Shown here: positions 1 through 6,327 of the stretch, in pieces
Layout of the letters: each line of letters begins with the position of its first letter
Position numbering within the stretch: position 1 is the stretch's first letter
Origin: Candidatus Omnitrophota bacterium
GTDB taxonomy: Bacteria; Verrucomicrobiota; Verrucomicrobiia; Limisphaerales; UBA1319
NCBI GenBank assembly: GCA_023473405.1
Contig: JAMCZD010000289.1
Span: forward strand, 1-6,549
DNA length: 6,549 nucleotides
Direction of reading: 5' to 3'
Notes under the pieces: model-generated
Database searches by the model: none
Told to the model about the DNA's origin: nothing
Seen by the model: only the letters and a program-made list of their open reading frames with translations
Translations under genes and position numbers: made by a program

Positions 1-650
1 ATCGAATTGGCAGTGAACATTCCGGAGCAGGACCCGCAAGTGGGACACGCCACCTTCTCCAGGGCGGTTAACGCGTCAGCAGTGATCTTGCCGGTCTGCA
101 ATTCTCCCACGCCTTTGAACACGCTGATCAAATCCACCTTTTGGGCTGGAACAGCCGCGCCGGCCGGTGGGTTGGCCTGGCTCGAGGCAGGCGCCATCAG
201 GCCCGCCGCCATCGGGCCGCCGCTGACGAACAGGGTGGGGATGTTGACCCGCATGGCGGCCATGAGCATGCCGGGGACGATCTTATCGCAATTGGGTATG
301 CAGACCATGCCGTCAAAGCAATGCGCCCGCAGCATGGTTTCCACGGCGTCGGCGATCAGTTCCCTCGAAGGCAGTGAATACTTCATGCCGGCATGGCCCA
401 TGGCAATGCCGTCATCGACGCCTATGGTGTCAAAAACAAAGGGCACTCCGCCGGCCTCGCGAACCATGCGCTTAACCAGTTGCCCGATCTCATTCAAGTG
501 GGCATGACCGGGAATGATGTCCGTGTAGCTGTTGGCAATGGCGATGAACGGTTTGTTAAAGTCATCGCCGGATTGGATATTGCCCGTGGCACGAAGCAGA
601 CTTCGATGCGGCGCGCGCTCGAATCCTTTTTTAATAATGTCAGAACGCAT
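1..650 (-). CDS. ilvD: Dihydroxy-acid dehydratase IlvD, N-terminal part (3' end beyond window)
   Basis: This cytoplasmic enzyme dehydrates 2,3-dihydroxy-3-methylbutanoate and its methylpentanoate analogue to the 2-keto acids that precede valine, leucine and isoleucine. The 216 codons visible here are about two-fifths of the usual 550-620 residues; the gene is cut by the window edge. It starts MRSDIIKKGFERAPHRSLLRA, which lines up with the Bacillus subtilis-type start. Visible signatures are VDDGIAMGH (78-86), LPSRE (93-97), PNCDK (119-123), SGGPMAAG (143-150) and CPTCGSCSGM (202-211). By family knowledge Cys121 and Cys208 bind the Fe-S cluster, and Asp80, Asp122 and carbamylated Lys123 bind magnesium. 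Residue 48 is Gly (PGHAHL) where [2Fe-2S] members have Cys, so the oxygen-sensitive [4Fe-4S] class is inferred. An Ala/Pro-rich loop at about 151-170 is longer than in B. subtilis. No clear ribosome binding site precedes the start. It is divergent from the methyltransferase gene. Confidence 0.95.
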   Translation of the reverse strand, partial: MRSDIIKKGFERAPHRSLLRATGNIQSGDDFNKPFIAIANSYTDIIPGHAHLNEIGQLVKRMVREAGGVPFVFDTIGVDDGIAMGHAGMKYSLPSRELIADAVETMLRAHCFDGMVCIPNCDKIVPGMLMAAMRVNIPTLFVSGGPMAAGLMAPASSQANPPAGAAVPAQKVDLISVFKGVGELQTGKITADALTALEKVACPTCGSCSGMFTANS

Positions 651-817
651 AATGCCCAAGAATCTCACTGTGAAATCGGCGTCTGGCAAGCTGATAAAAA
701 ATGGGGATATTTTCATTGCCGACCCATTTCGGGACACTTAACTTGAAACACTCGAGAGGCTCGAGACGCAATTCGCGGCGTGGATAAATCCGTTCACATC
801 GTCCGTTTACGAACGCT
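651..817. promoter_or_regulatory. Divergent spacer between ilvD and the methyltransferase gene
   Basis: Both genes are transcribed away from this 167-base stretch, so it should hold both promoters. No strong sigma-70 pair is visible. The best plus-strand hint is an extended -10-like TGGATAAAT at 781-789, about 28 bases before the methyltransferase ATG, with no good -35 behind it. Two CTCGAG palindromes at 751-756 and 760-765 are separated by AGG, and a CGTTC/GAACG inverted repeat (791-795, 811-815) abuts the methyltransferase start. Either could be an operator, but the sequence alone does not show it. There is no coding sequence here that I can support. Confidence 0.3.
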
Positions 818-2020
818 ATGGAATCATTGCCAACTGTCTTGCTTCGCTCCGGCGAGGCCGCGCGGGTAATTGCCGGGCATCCCTGGATATACCGGGGATC
901 GATTCTGCGCCTTACTCGACCGGTTGCTGACGGCGAAGTTGTCCAAGTCAAGGACCATCGCCAGCGTTTCCTGGGGATCGGTTTTTATAATTCGAAGTCG
1001 AAGATCAACGTCCGCCTGCTTTCACTGGAGCGGATACCGATTGACGCCGGCTTTTTTGAACAGCGCATTCGCCAGGCGCTGGCGCTTCGCCAAAGATACC
1101 TCCCGGAGGTGACCTCGTTTCGCGTTGTCAATGCCGAGGCCGATTTTCTCAGCGGGCTGATTGTGGACAAATACGAGGATGTGCTGGTGGTGCAGACCTC
1201 GGCTTTGGGCATGGACCAGCGCAAAGACATGGTCGTTGCGGCCCTGCAGACCATTTTTTCGCCCCAGGCCATCCTCGAACGGAACGACATCGCTTCGCGG
1301 AAGTTCGAGGGATTACCCGATGCCGACGGGGTTTTGACGGGGCAACTGACCGGTGAAACCAGTGTCATGATTAACGGGCTCAGGTTCGAGGTTGACCTTG
1401 CGGCGGGGCATAAAACCGGTCTTTACCTGGACCAGCAGGTCAATTACATGCTGGTGGCAGAGCTGGCCAAAGGGGCAATGGATGTCCTGGACTGCTTTTG
1501 TTTCATGGGCGGCTTTGCCCTGCATGCGGCTCGAGCGGGGGCAGCGCGGGTGCATGGGCTGGACCAAAGCGCCGACGCGATCGGCGCGGCATCGCGCAAT
1601 GCCGCCGCAAACGGATTATCGGATCGTTGTTCGTTTGAGGCGGTCAATGTATTTGACTGGCTCAAGGCGCAAACCGCCACCCGGCCGCACGAGAAACTGA
1701 TCCCCAAGTTCGATTTGATCGTGCTCGATCCGCCGTCGTTCACCCGTTCGCGCGCCACCGTGCCCGAGGCGATGAGGGGCTACAAGGAAATCCATTTGCG
1801 CGCCCTCAAGCTGCTAAAACCCGGGGGGCTTATGGCCACTTTTTGTTGCTCGCACCATGTCGATGCGCCGATGTTCCAGGAGGTGATCCTGGCCGCCGCG
1901 GTTGACGTCCGGCGCACCTTGCGTCGCGTGGCAATTTTTAGCCAGTCACCAGATCACCCGATCATACCCGCCATACCGGAGACGGAGTATCTGAAAGGAT
2001 TCGCTTTCGAGGCGAGATAG
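818..2020 (+). CDS. rlmI: RlmI-like class I SAM-dependent 23S rRNA cytosine-5 methyltransferase
   Basis: The 400-residue product has the length and layout of the RlmI/YccW family, which methylates C5 of a 23S rRNA cytosine (C1962 in E. coli) using S-adenosylmethionine. An N-terminal PUA RNA-binding domain spans about 5-75, including HPWIYRGSI (21-29). A linker domain with VVNAEADFLSGLIVDKY (103-119) follows, then the Rossmann methyltransferase domain from about 185. Seen there are GHKTGLYLDQ (197-206), SAM motif I VLDCFCFMGGFALHAA (223-238), motif IV LDPPSFTRSR (303-312) and a C-terminal LLKPGG...CCSHHV block (332-348), whose Cys is the likely catalytic residue. The start is set by the PUA domain, since no Shine-Dalgarno is visible. 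The gene stands alone, divergent from ilvD and convergent with the dehydrogenase. The family is secure; the exact target base is inferred, because paralogues modify other positions. Confidence 0.88.
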   Translation: MESLPTVLLRSGEAARVIAGHPWIYRGSILRLTRPVADGEVVQVKDHRQRFLGIGFYNSKSKINVRLLSLERIPIDAGFFEQRIRQALALRQRYLPEVTSFRVVNAEADFLSGLIVDKYEDVLVVQTSALGMDQRKDMVVAALQTIFSPQAILERNDIASRKFEGLPDADGVLTGQLTGETSVMINGLRFEVDLAAGHKTGLYLDQQVNYMLVAELAKGAMDVLDCFCFMGGFALHAARAGAARVHGLDQSADAIGAASRNAAANGLSDRCSFEAVNVFDWLKAQTATRPHEKLIPKFDLIVLDPPSFTRSRATVPEAMRGYKEIHLRALKLLKPGGLMATFCCSHHVDAPMFQEVILAAAVDVRRTLRRVAIFSQSPDHPIIPAIPETEYLKGFAFEAR

Positions 2021-2023
2021 GAG

Positions 2024-2044
2024 GGCGTGAAGCGTGGGGAGCGT
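2024..2044 (+). repeat. Short RGCGT repeat cluster after the methyltransferase stop
   Basis: Three pentamers, GGCGT (2024-2028), AGCGT (2031-2035) and AGCGT (2040-2044), follow the stop codon at 2018-2020 with a 7- to 9-base period. The 16-base stretch GAAGCGTGGGGAGCGT at 2029-2044 recurs exactly at 6168-6183, at the end of the rhamnosidase gene. This looks like one member of a dispersed intergenic repeat family; its function is unknown. Confidence 0.6.
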
Positions 2045-2058
2045 GGGATTCGCGCTTC
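2029..2058 (+). terminator. Weak hairpin in the convergent spacer
   Basis: GAAGCGTG (2029-2036) can pair with CGCGCTTC (2051-2058), with one G-U wobble and a 14-base loop. It lies between the convergent methyltransferase and dehydrogenase genes, where a terminator is expected. Only a short TT/TTT stretch follows and the loop is large, so this is a poor intrinsic terminator and may be a by-product of the repeat. Confidence 0.22.
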
Positions 2059-2101
2059 TTTCGTCCCTTCAGTGGGGGGCGCAAGGGGCCCCGGTGCAGG
2101 G

Positions 2102-3130
2102 TCAGGGAACGATCAGGAGTTTGCCCAAGACATTCCGGTCTCGCAATTGGGCGAAGGCGCGAACCGTCTCCGCCAACGGATAAGTGCGATCGATTACTGG
2201 TTTAAGTTTGCCTTTGGCGGCCCAATCCAGGACGGCGGCCATATCGGATCGGTTTCGGCCATAACTGCCGATCAACCGATGTTGTTTTACGAAAAACGGC
2301 CACAGATTCAGCGTGACTTCGCGTCCGGAGGTGGCGCCGCAGGTTACAATCGTCCCGCCCCGCGCCAGGCAGTCAAAGGCTCGTTCCAACACCTGCCCGC
2401 CGCTGTGCTCGATGATCAGGTCGATCCCGCGTTTCTCGGTGATTCTTCGGACCTCGGCGGGCCAATTGGCCAGGTTTGAATCCAGGACGAAGTCCGCCCC
2501 CAGACTTTTGGCCAATTCCCTTTTGACCTCGGTGGACCCAGTGCTGGCTACGCGAGCCCCGAGGCCTTTGGCAATTTGAATTGCGACCGATCCCACCCCG
2601 CTGGCGCCGCCAACCACGAGCACCCACTCGCCCGGGTGCACCTCCGCGCGGTCGGTCAGCATATGCATGGCCGTGCTGCCCGCCAGCGTAAGTGCCGCCG
2701 AGGCCTCGAAACTCACATCCTCGGGCAGCCGCACCAGCGCGCGCCACGGAACAATCACTCGCTCGGCAAATCCCCCATCGCGTTGAACCCCGATCAGTTG
2801 GGAATTAAGACAAAGAGACTCATCGCCGCGCAGGCAAAACTCGCACTCACCACAAAACAGGTTGGACTGGACCGCTACCCGCTCGCCCACACGCCACTCG
2901 TCCACATCAGCGCCCAAGGCCGTAATCCGGCCGGCAATCTCGCATCCAGGTGTGAGGGGCAGCCTCAACGGGATGGGCAAAGCCCCGGCTTCGCACCATA
3001 GATCAAGGTGGTTCAGACCACAGGCTTTGACCTCCAATATCACCTCTTCCGGGCCGGGCTGTGGATCAGGCAATTCACTAATTTGGAATTGACCGGGGAC
3101 GCCGTGAGAAATGAGCTGAACGGCTTTCAT
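2102..3130 (-). CDS. Zinc-binding medium-chain dehydrogenase/quinone oxidoreductase-like protein
   Basis: The 342-residue product is a complete member of the medium-chain dehydrogenase/reductase superfamily, a cytoplasmic NAD(P)H-dependent oxidoreductase; the substrate cannot be told from sequence. The N-terminal GroES-like domain (about 1-130) starts MKAVQLISHG and carries ACGLNHLDLW (36-45), PGCEIAG (61-67) and a structural-zinc lobe with Cys93, Cys96, Cys99 and Cys107. The Rossmann domain has GGASGVGSVAIQIAK (174-188). No acidic residue ends beta strand 2 (STGS, 197-200), which suggests NADP(H). It ends GKLLIVP, typical of the family. The GHE motif that gives a catalytic zinc ligand in alcohol dehydrogenases is GCE here, so the active-site zinc is uncertain. 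The frame stays open upstream to 3358, but the family start and the palindromic repeat in that extension argue for the ATG at 3130. Confidence 0.9.
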   Translation of the reverse strand: MKAVQLISHGVPGQFQISELPDPQPGPEEVILEVKACGLNHLDLWCEAGALPIPLRLPLTPGCEIAGRITALGADVDEWRVGERVAVQSNLFCGECEFCLRGDESLCLNSQLIGVQRDGGFAERVIVPWRALVRLPEDVSFEASAALTLAGSTAMHMLTDRAEVHPGEWVLVVGGASGVGSVAIQIAKGLGARVASTGSTEVKRELAKSLGADFVLDSNLANWPAEVRRITEKRGIDLIIEHSGGQVLERAFDCLARGGTIVTCGATSGREVTLNLWPFFVKQHRLIGSYGRNRSDMAAVLDWAAKGKLKPVIDRTYPLAETVRAFAQLRDRNVLGKLLIVP

Positions 3131-3270
3131 ATGCCATAAAATGCTCCATCTCATCCCTTTCGGCAAGGGTAAAATCAGCTCCGCCAGGCGCCGGGGCGCA
3201 TGACAAAATTCTTCGTTTCCATTGTTTGGTTGGTGTTTTAAATCCGCACGCATCCTTTGAGCAGCATGGG

Positions 3271-3347
3271 TGCGATGCCATCGCAGCCTGGGGCAACGCC
3301 CCAGGGACAGTACCCCCCAAAAAAACAAACCCAAGGGCTGAAAGCCC
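3271..3347. repeat. Cluster of three perfect palindromes, REP-like extragenic element
   Basis: Three perfect inverted repeats lie close together: TGCGATG-C-CATCGCA (3271-3285), CCTGGGGC-AAC-GCCCCAGG (3287-3305) and GGGCT-GAA-AGCCC (3335-3347). The first two are one base apart. The last two have three-base loops and are joined by a spacer with a C run and an A run. Paired short-loop hairpins in a spacer are typical of REP/BIME-type dispersed elements. I recall similar GGGCAACGCCC and GGGCTGAAAGCCC hairpins from Planctomycetes and Verrucomicrobia genomes, which I cannot check here. It could also influence transcription of the flanking divergent genes. Confidence 0.65.
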
Positions 3348-3440
3348 ATCCCAATCATGCGCCGCTTGAAGTGCGATGCAAAGCAAAGCCGGACGCCGCT
3401 TCACTATCGTCAAGAATGCGGAATTGATCAGGGAACAGGT

Positions 3441-3446
3441 AAGAGG
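3441..3446 (+). promoter_or_regulatory. Possible ribosome binding site AAGAGG
   Basis: AAGAGG lies 4 bases before an ATG at 3451 and 16 before the ATG at 3463, and both are in frame with the rhamnosidase. It would favour a start at 3451, giving a product four residues longer (MVCTM...). The other genes in this window lack a clear Shine-Dalgarno, so it is not decisive. Confidence 0.35.
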
Positions 3447-3462
3447 CAGAATGGTTTGCACC

Positions 3463-6168
3463 ATGACACGACGCGAATTTATCAAGAACTCGGCAATGAC
3501 CGGGAGCGCCCTATTACTCATAAATCCCGAAACCACCCTCGAAGGTGCCCGCGCTGACCTTGGCAACGTCACTGTTCCGGGGGCAATCCCGATCGCGCCC
3601 ATCGAGTTGCCGGATTTGAGTCCGGCGCGCTGGCTTTGGTATCCGTCCGGCCGATGTTTACAAAATACGTTTGTCTTGTTTCGGCGCGAGGTGCGCCTCG
3701 GTACGAAGCCGCGCCGCGCCACCGGTTGGATTGCGGCGGACAGCCGCTATCTTCTCGAGGTTAACGGAAAGCGGGTGCAATGGGGGCCGGCGCCGTCCGA
3801 TCCGCGCTGGGCAGAAGCTGACCCGATGGATTTGACGGAGGTTCTCGAACCGGGTGTGAATGTGATTGGGGTCACGGTGCTTTTTTATGGCCAGGGCGAC
3901 GGCACGTGGCCGATGGGGAAACCGGGATTCCTCTTTCGACTCGAGATCGAGAACGACGCGGGCGCGAGGGAAGTCATCGCTTCCGACGCGGCCTGGAAGG
4001 CGATGCTGGCACGAGCCTGGCGCCCTGGTCATTACAAGCGATGGTACCTCCGGGCGTTGCAGGAGGAATTCGACGCGCGGCTTTATCCGTATGGCTGGAC
4101 CACGTCTGGGTATCAAACCGATTCCAATTGGCTGCCGGCTCTCGAACTGGCGGGATCGCCGAATAAACCGTCCGTTTGCACAAGCTACTACGAATACCAA
4201 TTCGACATCGGCGGTAATCCAGGCACAATGGCGCTCAGGCCTCGGCGCATCCCATTGCTTCGCGAGGTCATGGTGCCGGTCAAAGGATTGGCCGAGTCGA
4301 ACTGGGTGGACTGGCAGCGAACGCCCGAGGAATATTTCGAGTGCCGTCCGCCAAATTCATTTCGCGAGATTCGCCAGGCGTGTGCGGCTGAGGTTGCGCC
4401 GGGGACATGGGAAGTGGCGCTTCCTCAGCTTGAGGCAGGGGCAAAATCCCTGACCGGCTCGACTCGGGAAAAGGGCGGGCAAGACGCCGGCGGCAATCGC
4501 GGAGCCGCCCTGACGTTCGAGCTCGAGGAGCAAGTGGTGGGCTGGCCTTATTTCACCATTGAAGCGCCTGAAGGCACCGTCATCGAGTTGATGGTCCAGG
4601 AGGCGCATCGCGTGGGCGGACCGGTCCTGCTGAACAGCCACTTCGATTCCTGGGCGCGTTTCGTATGCCGGGAGGGGGAGAATCGTTTCGAGACCTTCGA
4701 TTACGAAAGTTGCCGCTGGATTCAGCTCCACATTCATGGGGTGGGTGGGAAGGTCCAGGTCCGCGATGTGGGGGTGCGCCGCCGTCTTTTTCCCTGGCCG
4801 AACCAACCGCGTGTCCGCTGCGGCGAACCGGCCCTGCAACGGCTCATGGACGCCTCGATCAATACCTTGAACAATTCGGCGCAGGAAACCTGCGTTGACG
4901 GCATGGGGCGCGAGCGTCAACAATACAGCGGGGATTGCGGCCATCAATTGCATGCGATCCACCTGGCGTTTGGCGAGACGCGATTGCCGGCGCGATATTT
5001 GGCAACCTTCAGCCAGGGCATCACCCTCGATGGTTATTTCCTGGATTGCTGGCCGGCTTACGACCGGCTCGCACGGTTGATGGAACGTCAATTGCAATTG
5101 ACCGACTGGGGGCCAATTCTGGATCACGGGATTCAGTTCAATTTCGATTGCTGGCAGCACTATCTTTATACGGGCGACCTGGAAGCGCTCAAGGAACCAT
5201 ACCCGCGCCTGCTCCGGTTCGCCAAGTATTTGAAGGGTATCCAGGGCCGGGACGGCCTCCTGCCCGTTGAAAACCTGGGGATTCCGTCGGTTTGGGTCGA
5301 TCATATCGCGTATCAGCGCCAGCGACATAAGCAATGCGCCTTCAACCTATACGCCGCCGCCATGTTCGAGCATGCGCTGGCGCCAATCTGCCGCCTATTT
5401 GGCGACTCGGACCAAGCCCAGGCATACCGCCAACTGGGCCGCGAATTGCTGAAAGCCGCGATTCGCAAATTCTGGAGCCCGCAGTTGGGTTTGTTCGTAA
5501 ACAACCTGCCGTGGTTGCCGGAAGAAAAGGGGATGCGCCTCTGCGACCGTTCACTGGCTACCGCAATTTTGTTTGATCAATGCCCAAAGAATAATGTCAC
5601 CCAATCGCTCAAGACCCTGGCCGATTGCCCGCCGGAGATGGGCCTTTCGTATCCCGCCAATGCCGGTTGGCGATTATGGGCGCTGGCCAAGGGCGGACGC
5701 GCCGACGTGGTCATGAAGGACCTGCGGGAGAGGTGGGCTACCAAGGACTCTGTGCTGCTGAATCGCACCCTCCAGGAGGATTGGAAGGACGCGCCCGACT
5801 CCGGATCACAATGGAGTCATTGCGCCCTGGCGCCACTTTACGTCATGTTCATGAGCATCGCCGGCATTCGTCCTCTCGAACCGGGCTTCCGGCGTTGCGA
5901 AATTCGCCCGCAATTGGCCGATTTGGAACGGTTGGACCTGGTTGCACGCACGGTTCAAGGACCGATCGAATTCACCGCCGAAGGTCCCGGCAGCAACCGG
6001 AGCATCAGCATCGGCCTGCCTCCTGGATGCGAGGGTGAACTGCTGGTGAACGCGGACGAAGGCGTGGACCTCGAGCCGATGCCCGGAAGTAATCCACCCC
6101 ACTGCGCGCGCTTTCGGTTACCCGCCGGCAAGACAACACGGGTGGAGCGTAAGGAGCGTGGAGCGTAG
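3463..6168 (+). CDS. Tat-exported alpha-L-rhamnosidase, glycoside hydrolase family 78
   Basis: The 901-residue product should release terminal alpha-L-rhamnose from plant or algal polysaccharides or glycosides by an inverting mechanism, outside the cytoplasm. Residues 1-31 are a twin-arginine signal (TRREFIK, short hydrophobic stretch, likely cleavage after ARA). A beta-sandwich N-terminal domain follows, with WLWYP (57-61) and a jelly-roll region at about 75-165. A concanavalin-like domain covers about 310-440 and contains a Gly-rich stretch (326-347). The (alpha/alpha)6 catalytic barrel runs about 450-800 and a C-terminal beta domain follows. In DGMGRERQQYSGD (479-491), Asp479, Glu484 and Asp491 keep the D-x4-E-x6-D spacing of the Bacillus GL1 RhaB acidic residues. 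Glu772 in TLQEDW fits the general base. The flanking cysteine/proline context differs from the common DCPxR form. The start was chosen for the Tat motif; 3451 is possible. Its final codons lie in an AGCGT repeat. It stands alone, with no sugar transporter beside it. Confidence 0.88.
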   Translation: MTRREFIKNSAMTGSALLLINPETTLEGARADLGNVTVPGAIPIAPIELPDLSPARWLWYPSGRCLQNTFVLFRREVRLGTKPRRATGWIAADSRYLLEVNGKRVQWGPAPSDPRWAEADPMDLTEVLEPGVNVIGVTVLFYGQGDGTWPMGKPGFLFRLEIENDAGAREVIASDAAWKAMLARAWRPGHYKRWYLRALQEEFDARLYPYGWTTSGYQTDSNWLPALELAGSPNKPSVCTSYYEYQFDIGGNPGTMALRPRRIPLLREVMVPVKGLAESNWVDWQRTPEEYFECRPPNSFREIRQACAAEVAPGTWEVALPQLEAGAKSLTGSTREKGGQDAGGNRGAALTFELEEQVVGWPYFTIEAPEGTVIELMVQEAHRVGGPVLLNSHFDSWARFVCREGENRFETFDYESCRWIQLHIHGVGGKVQVRDVGVRRRLFPWPNQPRVRCGEPALQRLMDASINTLNNSAQETCVDGMGRERQQYSGDCGHQLHAIHLAFGETRLPARYLATFSQGITLDGYFLDCWPAYDRLARLMERQLQLTDWGPILDHGIQFNFDCWQHYLYTGDLEALKEPYPRLLRFAKYLKGIQGRDGLLPVENLGIPSVWVDHIAYQRQRHKQCAFNLYAAAMFEHALAPICRLFGDSDQAQAYRQLGRELLKAAIRKFWSPQLGLFVNNLPWLPEEKGMRLCDRSLATAILFDQCPKNNVTQSLKTLADCPPEMGLSYPANAGWRLWALAKGGRADVVMKDLRERWATKDSVLLNRTLQEDWKDAPDSGSQWSHCALAPLYVMFMSIAGIRPLEPGFRRCEIRPQLADLERLDLVARTVQGPIEFTAEGPGSNRSISIGLPPGCEGELLVNADEGVDLEPMPGSNPPHCARFRLPAGKTTRVERKERGA

Positions 6169-6191
6169 AAGCGTGGGGAGCGTAAGAGCGT
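6146..6191 (+). repeat. AGCGT tandem array overlapping the rhamnosidase 3' end
   Basis: Six AGCGT pentamers occur at 6146, 6155, 6162, 6170, 6179 and 6187, spaced 7-9 bases apart. The first three lie inside the rhamnosidase reading frame and help encode its last residues (VERKERGA), and the stop codon TAG at 6166-6168 is itself formed in the array. The segment 6168-6183 is identical to 2029-2044. The array is degenerate and short; slippage or a dispersed element could each explain it. Confidence 0.65.
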
Positions 6192-6207
6192 GAAATATGG
6201 AGGTGTG

Positions 6208-6256
6208 CCTTTGGAGGGAAGCGGTGTTGCGCTTTGGTTGCCGCCGCACTCCAAGG
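6208..6256. repeat. Imperfect 49-base inverted repeat
   Basis: CCTTTGGAG (6208-6216) pairs with CTCCAAGG (6249-6256) with one bulged T, and an inner GCGG (6221-6224) pairs with CCGC (6244-6247). This forms a hairpin with an asymmetric internal loop in the spacer after the rhamnosidase gene. From memory it resembles GC-rich intergenic palindromes common in Pedosphaera-like genomes, but its copy number cannot be judged from this window. Confidence 0.5.
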
Positions 6257-6261
6257 AAATT

Positions 6262-6288
6262 GGGACGCGCGGCAGTGCGTCCCTGCCG
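6262..6288. repeat. Overlapping competing palindromes
   Basis: GGGACGC (6262-6268) pairs with GCGTCCC (6277-6283) across an 8-base loop, while CGGCAG (6270-6275), lying mostly in that loop, pairs with CTGCCG (6283-6288). The two stems share bases and cannot both form. It lies 5 bases after the preceding inverted repeat and 11 before a terminator-like hairpin, so it is probably part of one composite intergenic element. Confidence 0.5.
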
Positions 6289-6299
6289 GGATTGATAGG

Positions 6300-6327
6300 A
6301 CGGCGCTGGGGCGCCGCCGTTATTTTT
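6300..6327 (+). terminator. Candidate intrinsic terminator after the rhamnosidase gene
   Basis: ACGGCG (6300-6305) pairs with CGCCGT (6315-6320), and an alternative GGCGC/GCGCC stem (6302-6306, 6311-6315) lies inside it. A TATTTTT tract follows at once. A GC stem with a T run, about 130 bases after the rhamnosidase stop and 80 before the next start, fits a Rho-independent terminator separating the two genes. It may have arisen from the neighbouring repeats. Confidence 0.55.

Larger units (their letters stand above)
3131..3462. other. Divergent spacer between the dehydrogenase and rhamnosidase genes
   Basis: This 332-base region should contain the promoters of both flanking genes, but I see no convincing -35/-10 pair on either strand. 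The dehydrogenase-proximal part (3131-3240) has a GCGCC-GG-GGCGC palindrome at 3188-3199. The middle holds a palindrome cluster (3271-3347). The rhamnosidase-proximal part (about 3350-3450) has no recognised feature apart from a ribosome-binding-like AAGAGG at 3441-3446. Minus-strand and plus-strand reading frames cross the region, but none resembles a protein family I know. Confidence 0.5.

Noticed and set aside
393..746. Plus-strand open frame of 117 codons overlapping ilvD
   Set aside because: It lies antisense to conserved IlvD motifs and resembles no protein family; it is a shadow of the minus-strand gene.
640..951. Minus-strand open frame of 103 codons across the ilvD/methyltransferase spacer
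   Set aside because: It is in a different frame from ilvD and antisense to the PUA domain of the methyltransferase, with no recognisable motifs.
3078..3722. Minus-strand open frame of 214 codons spanning the spacer upstream of the rhamnosidase
   Set aside because: It reads through the palindrome cluster and overlaps two well-supported genes; its sequence is Arg/Pro-rich with no domain.
4357..5334. Minus-strand open frame of 325 codons inside the rhamnosidase gene
   Set aside because: It is long only because of GC-rich codon bias on the opposite strand; the sense frame carries all GH78 signatures.
6146..6191. CRISPR-like array from the AGCGT units
   Set aside because: Units are five bases with 2- to 4-base gaps, far too short for CRISPR repeats and spacers, and no cas gene is present.
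3271..6327. Composite transposon carrying the rhamnosidase gene
   Set aside because: The flanking repeat islands differ in sequence, there is no transposase, and no target-site duplication was found by eye.
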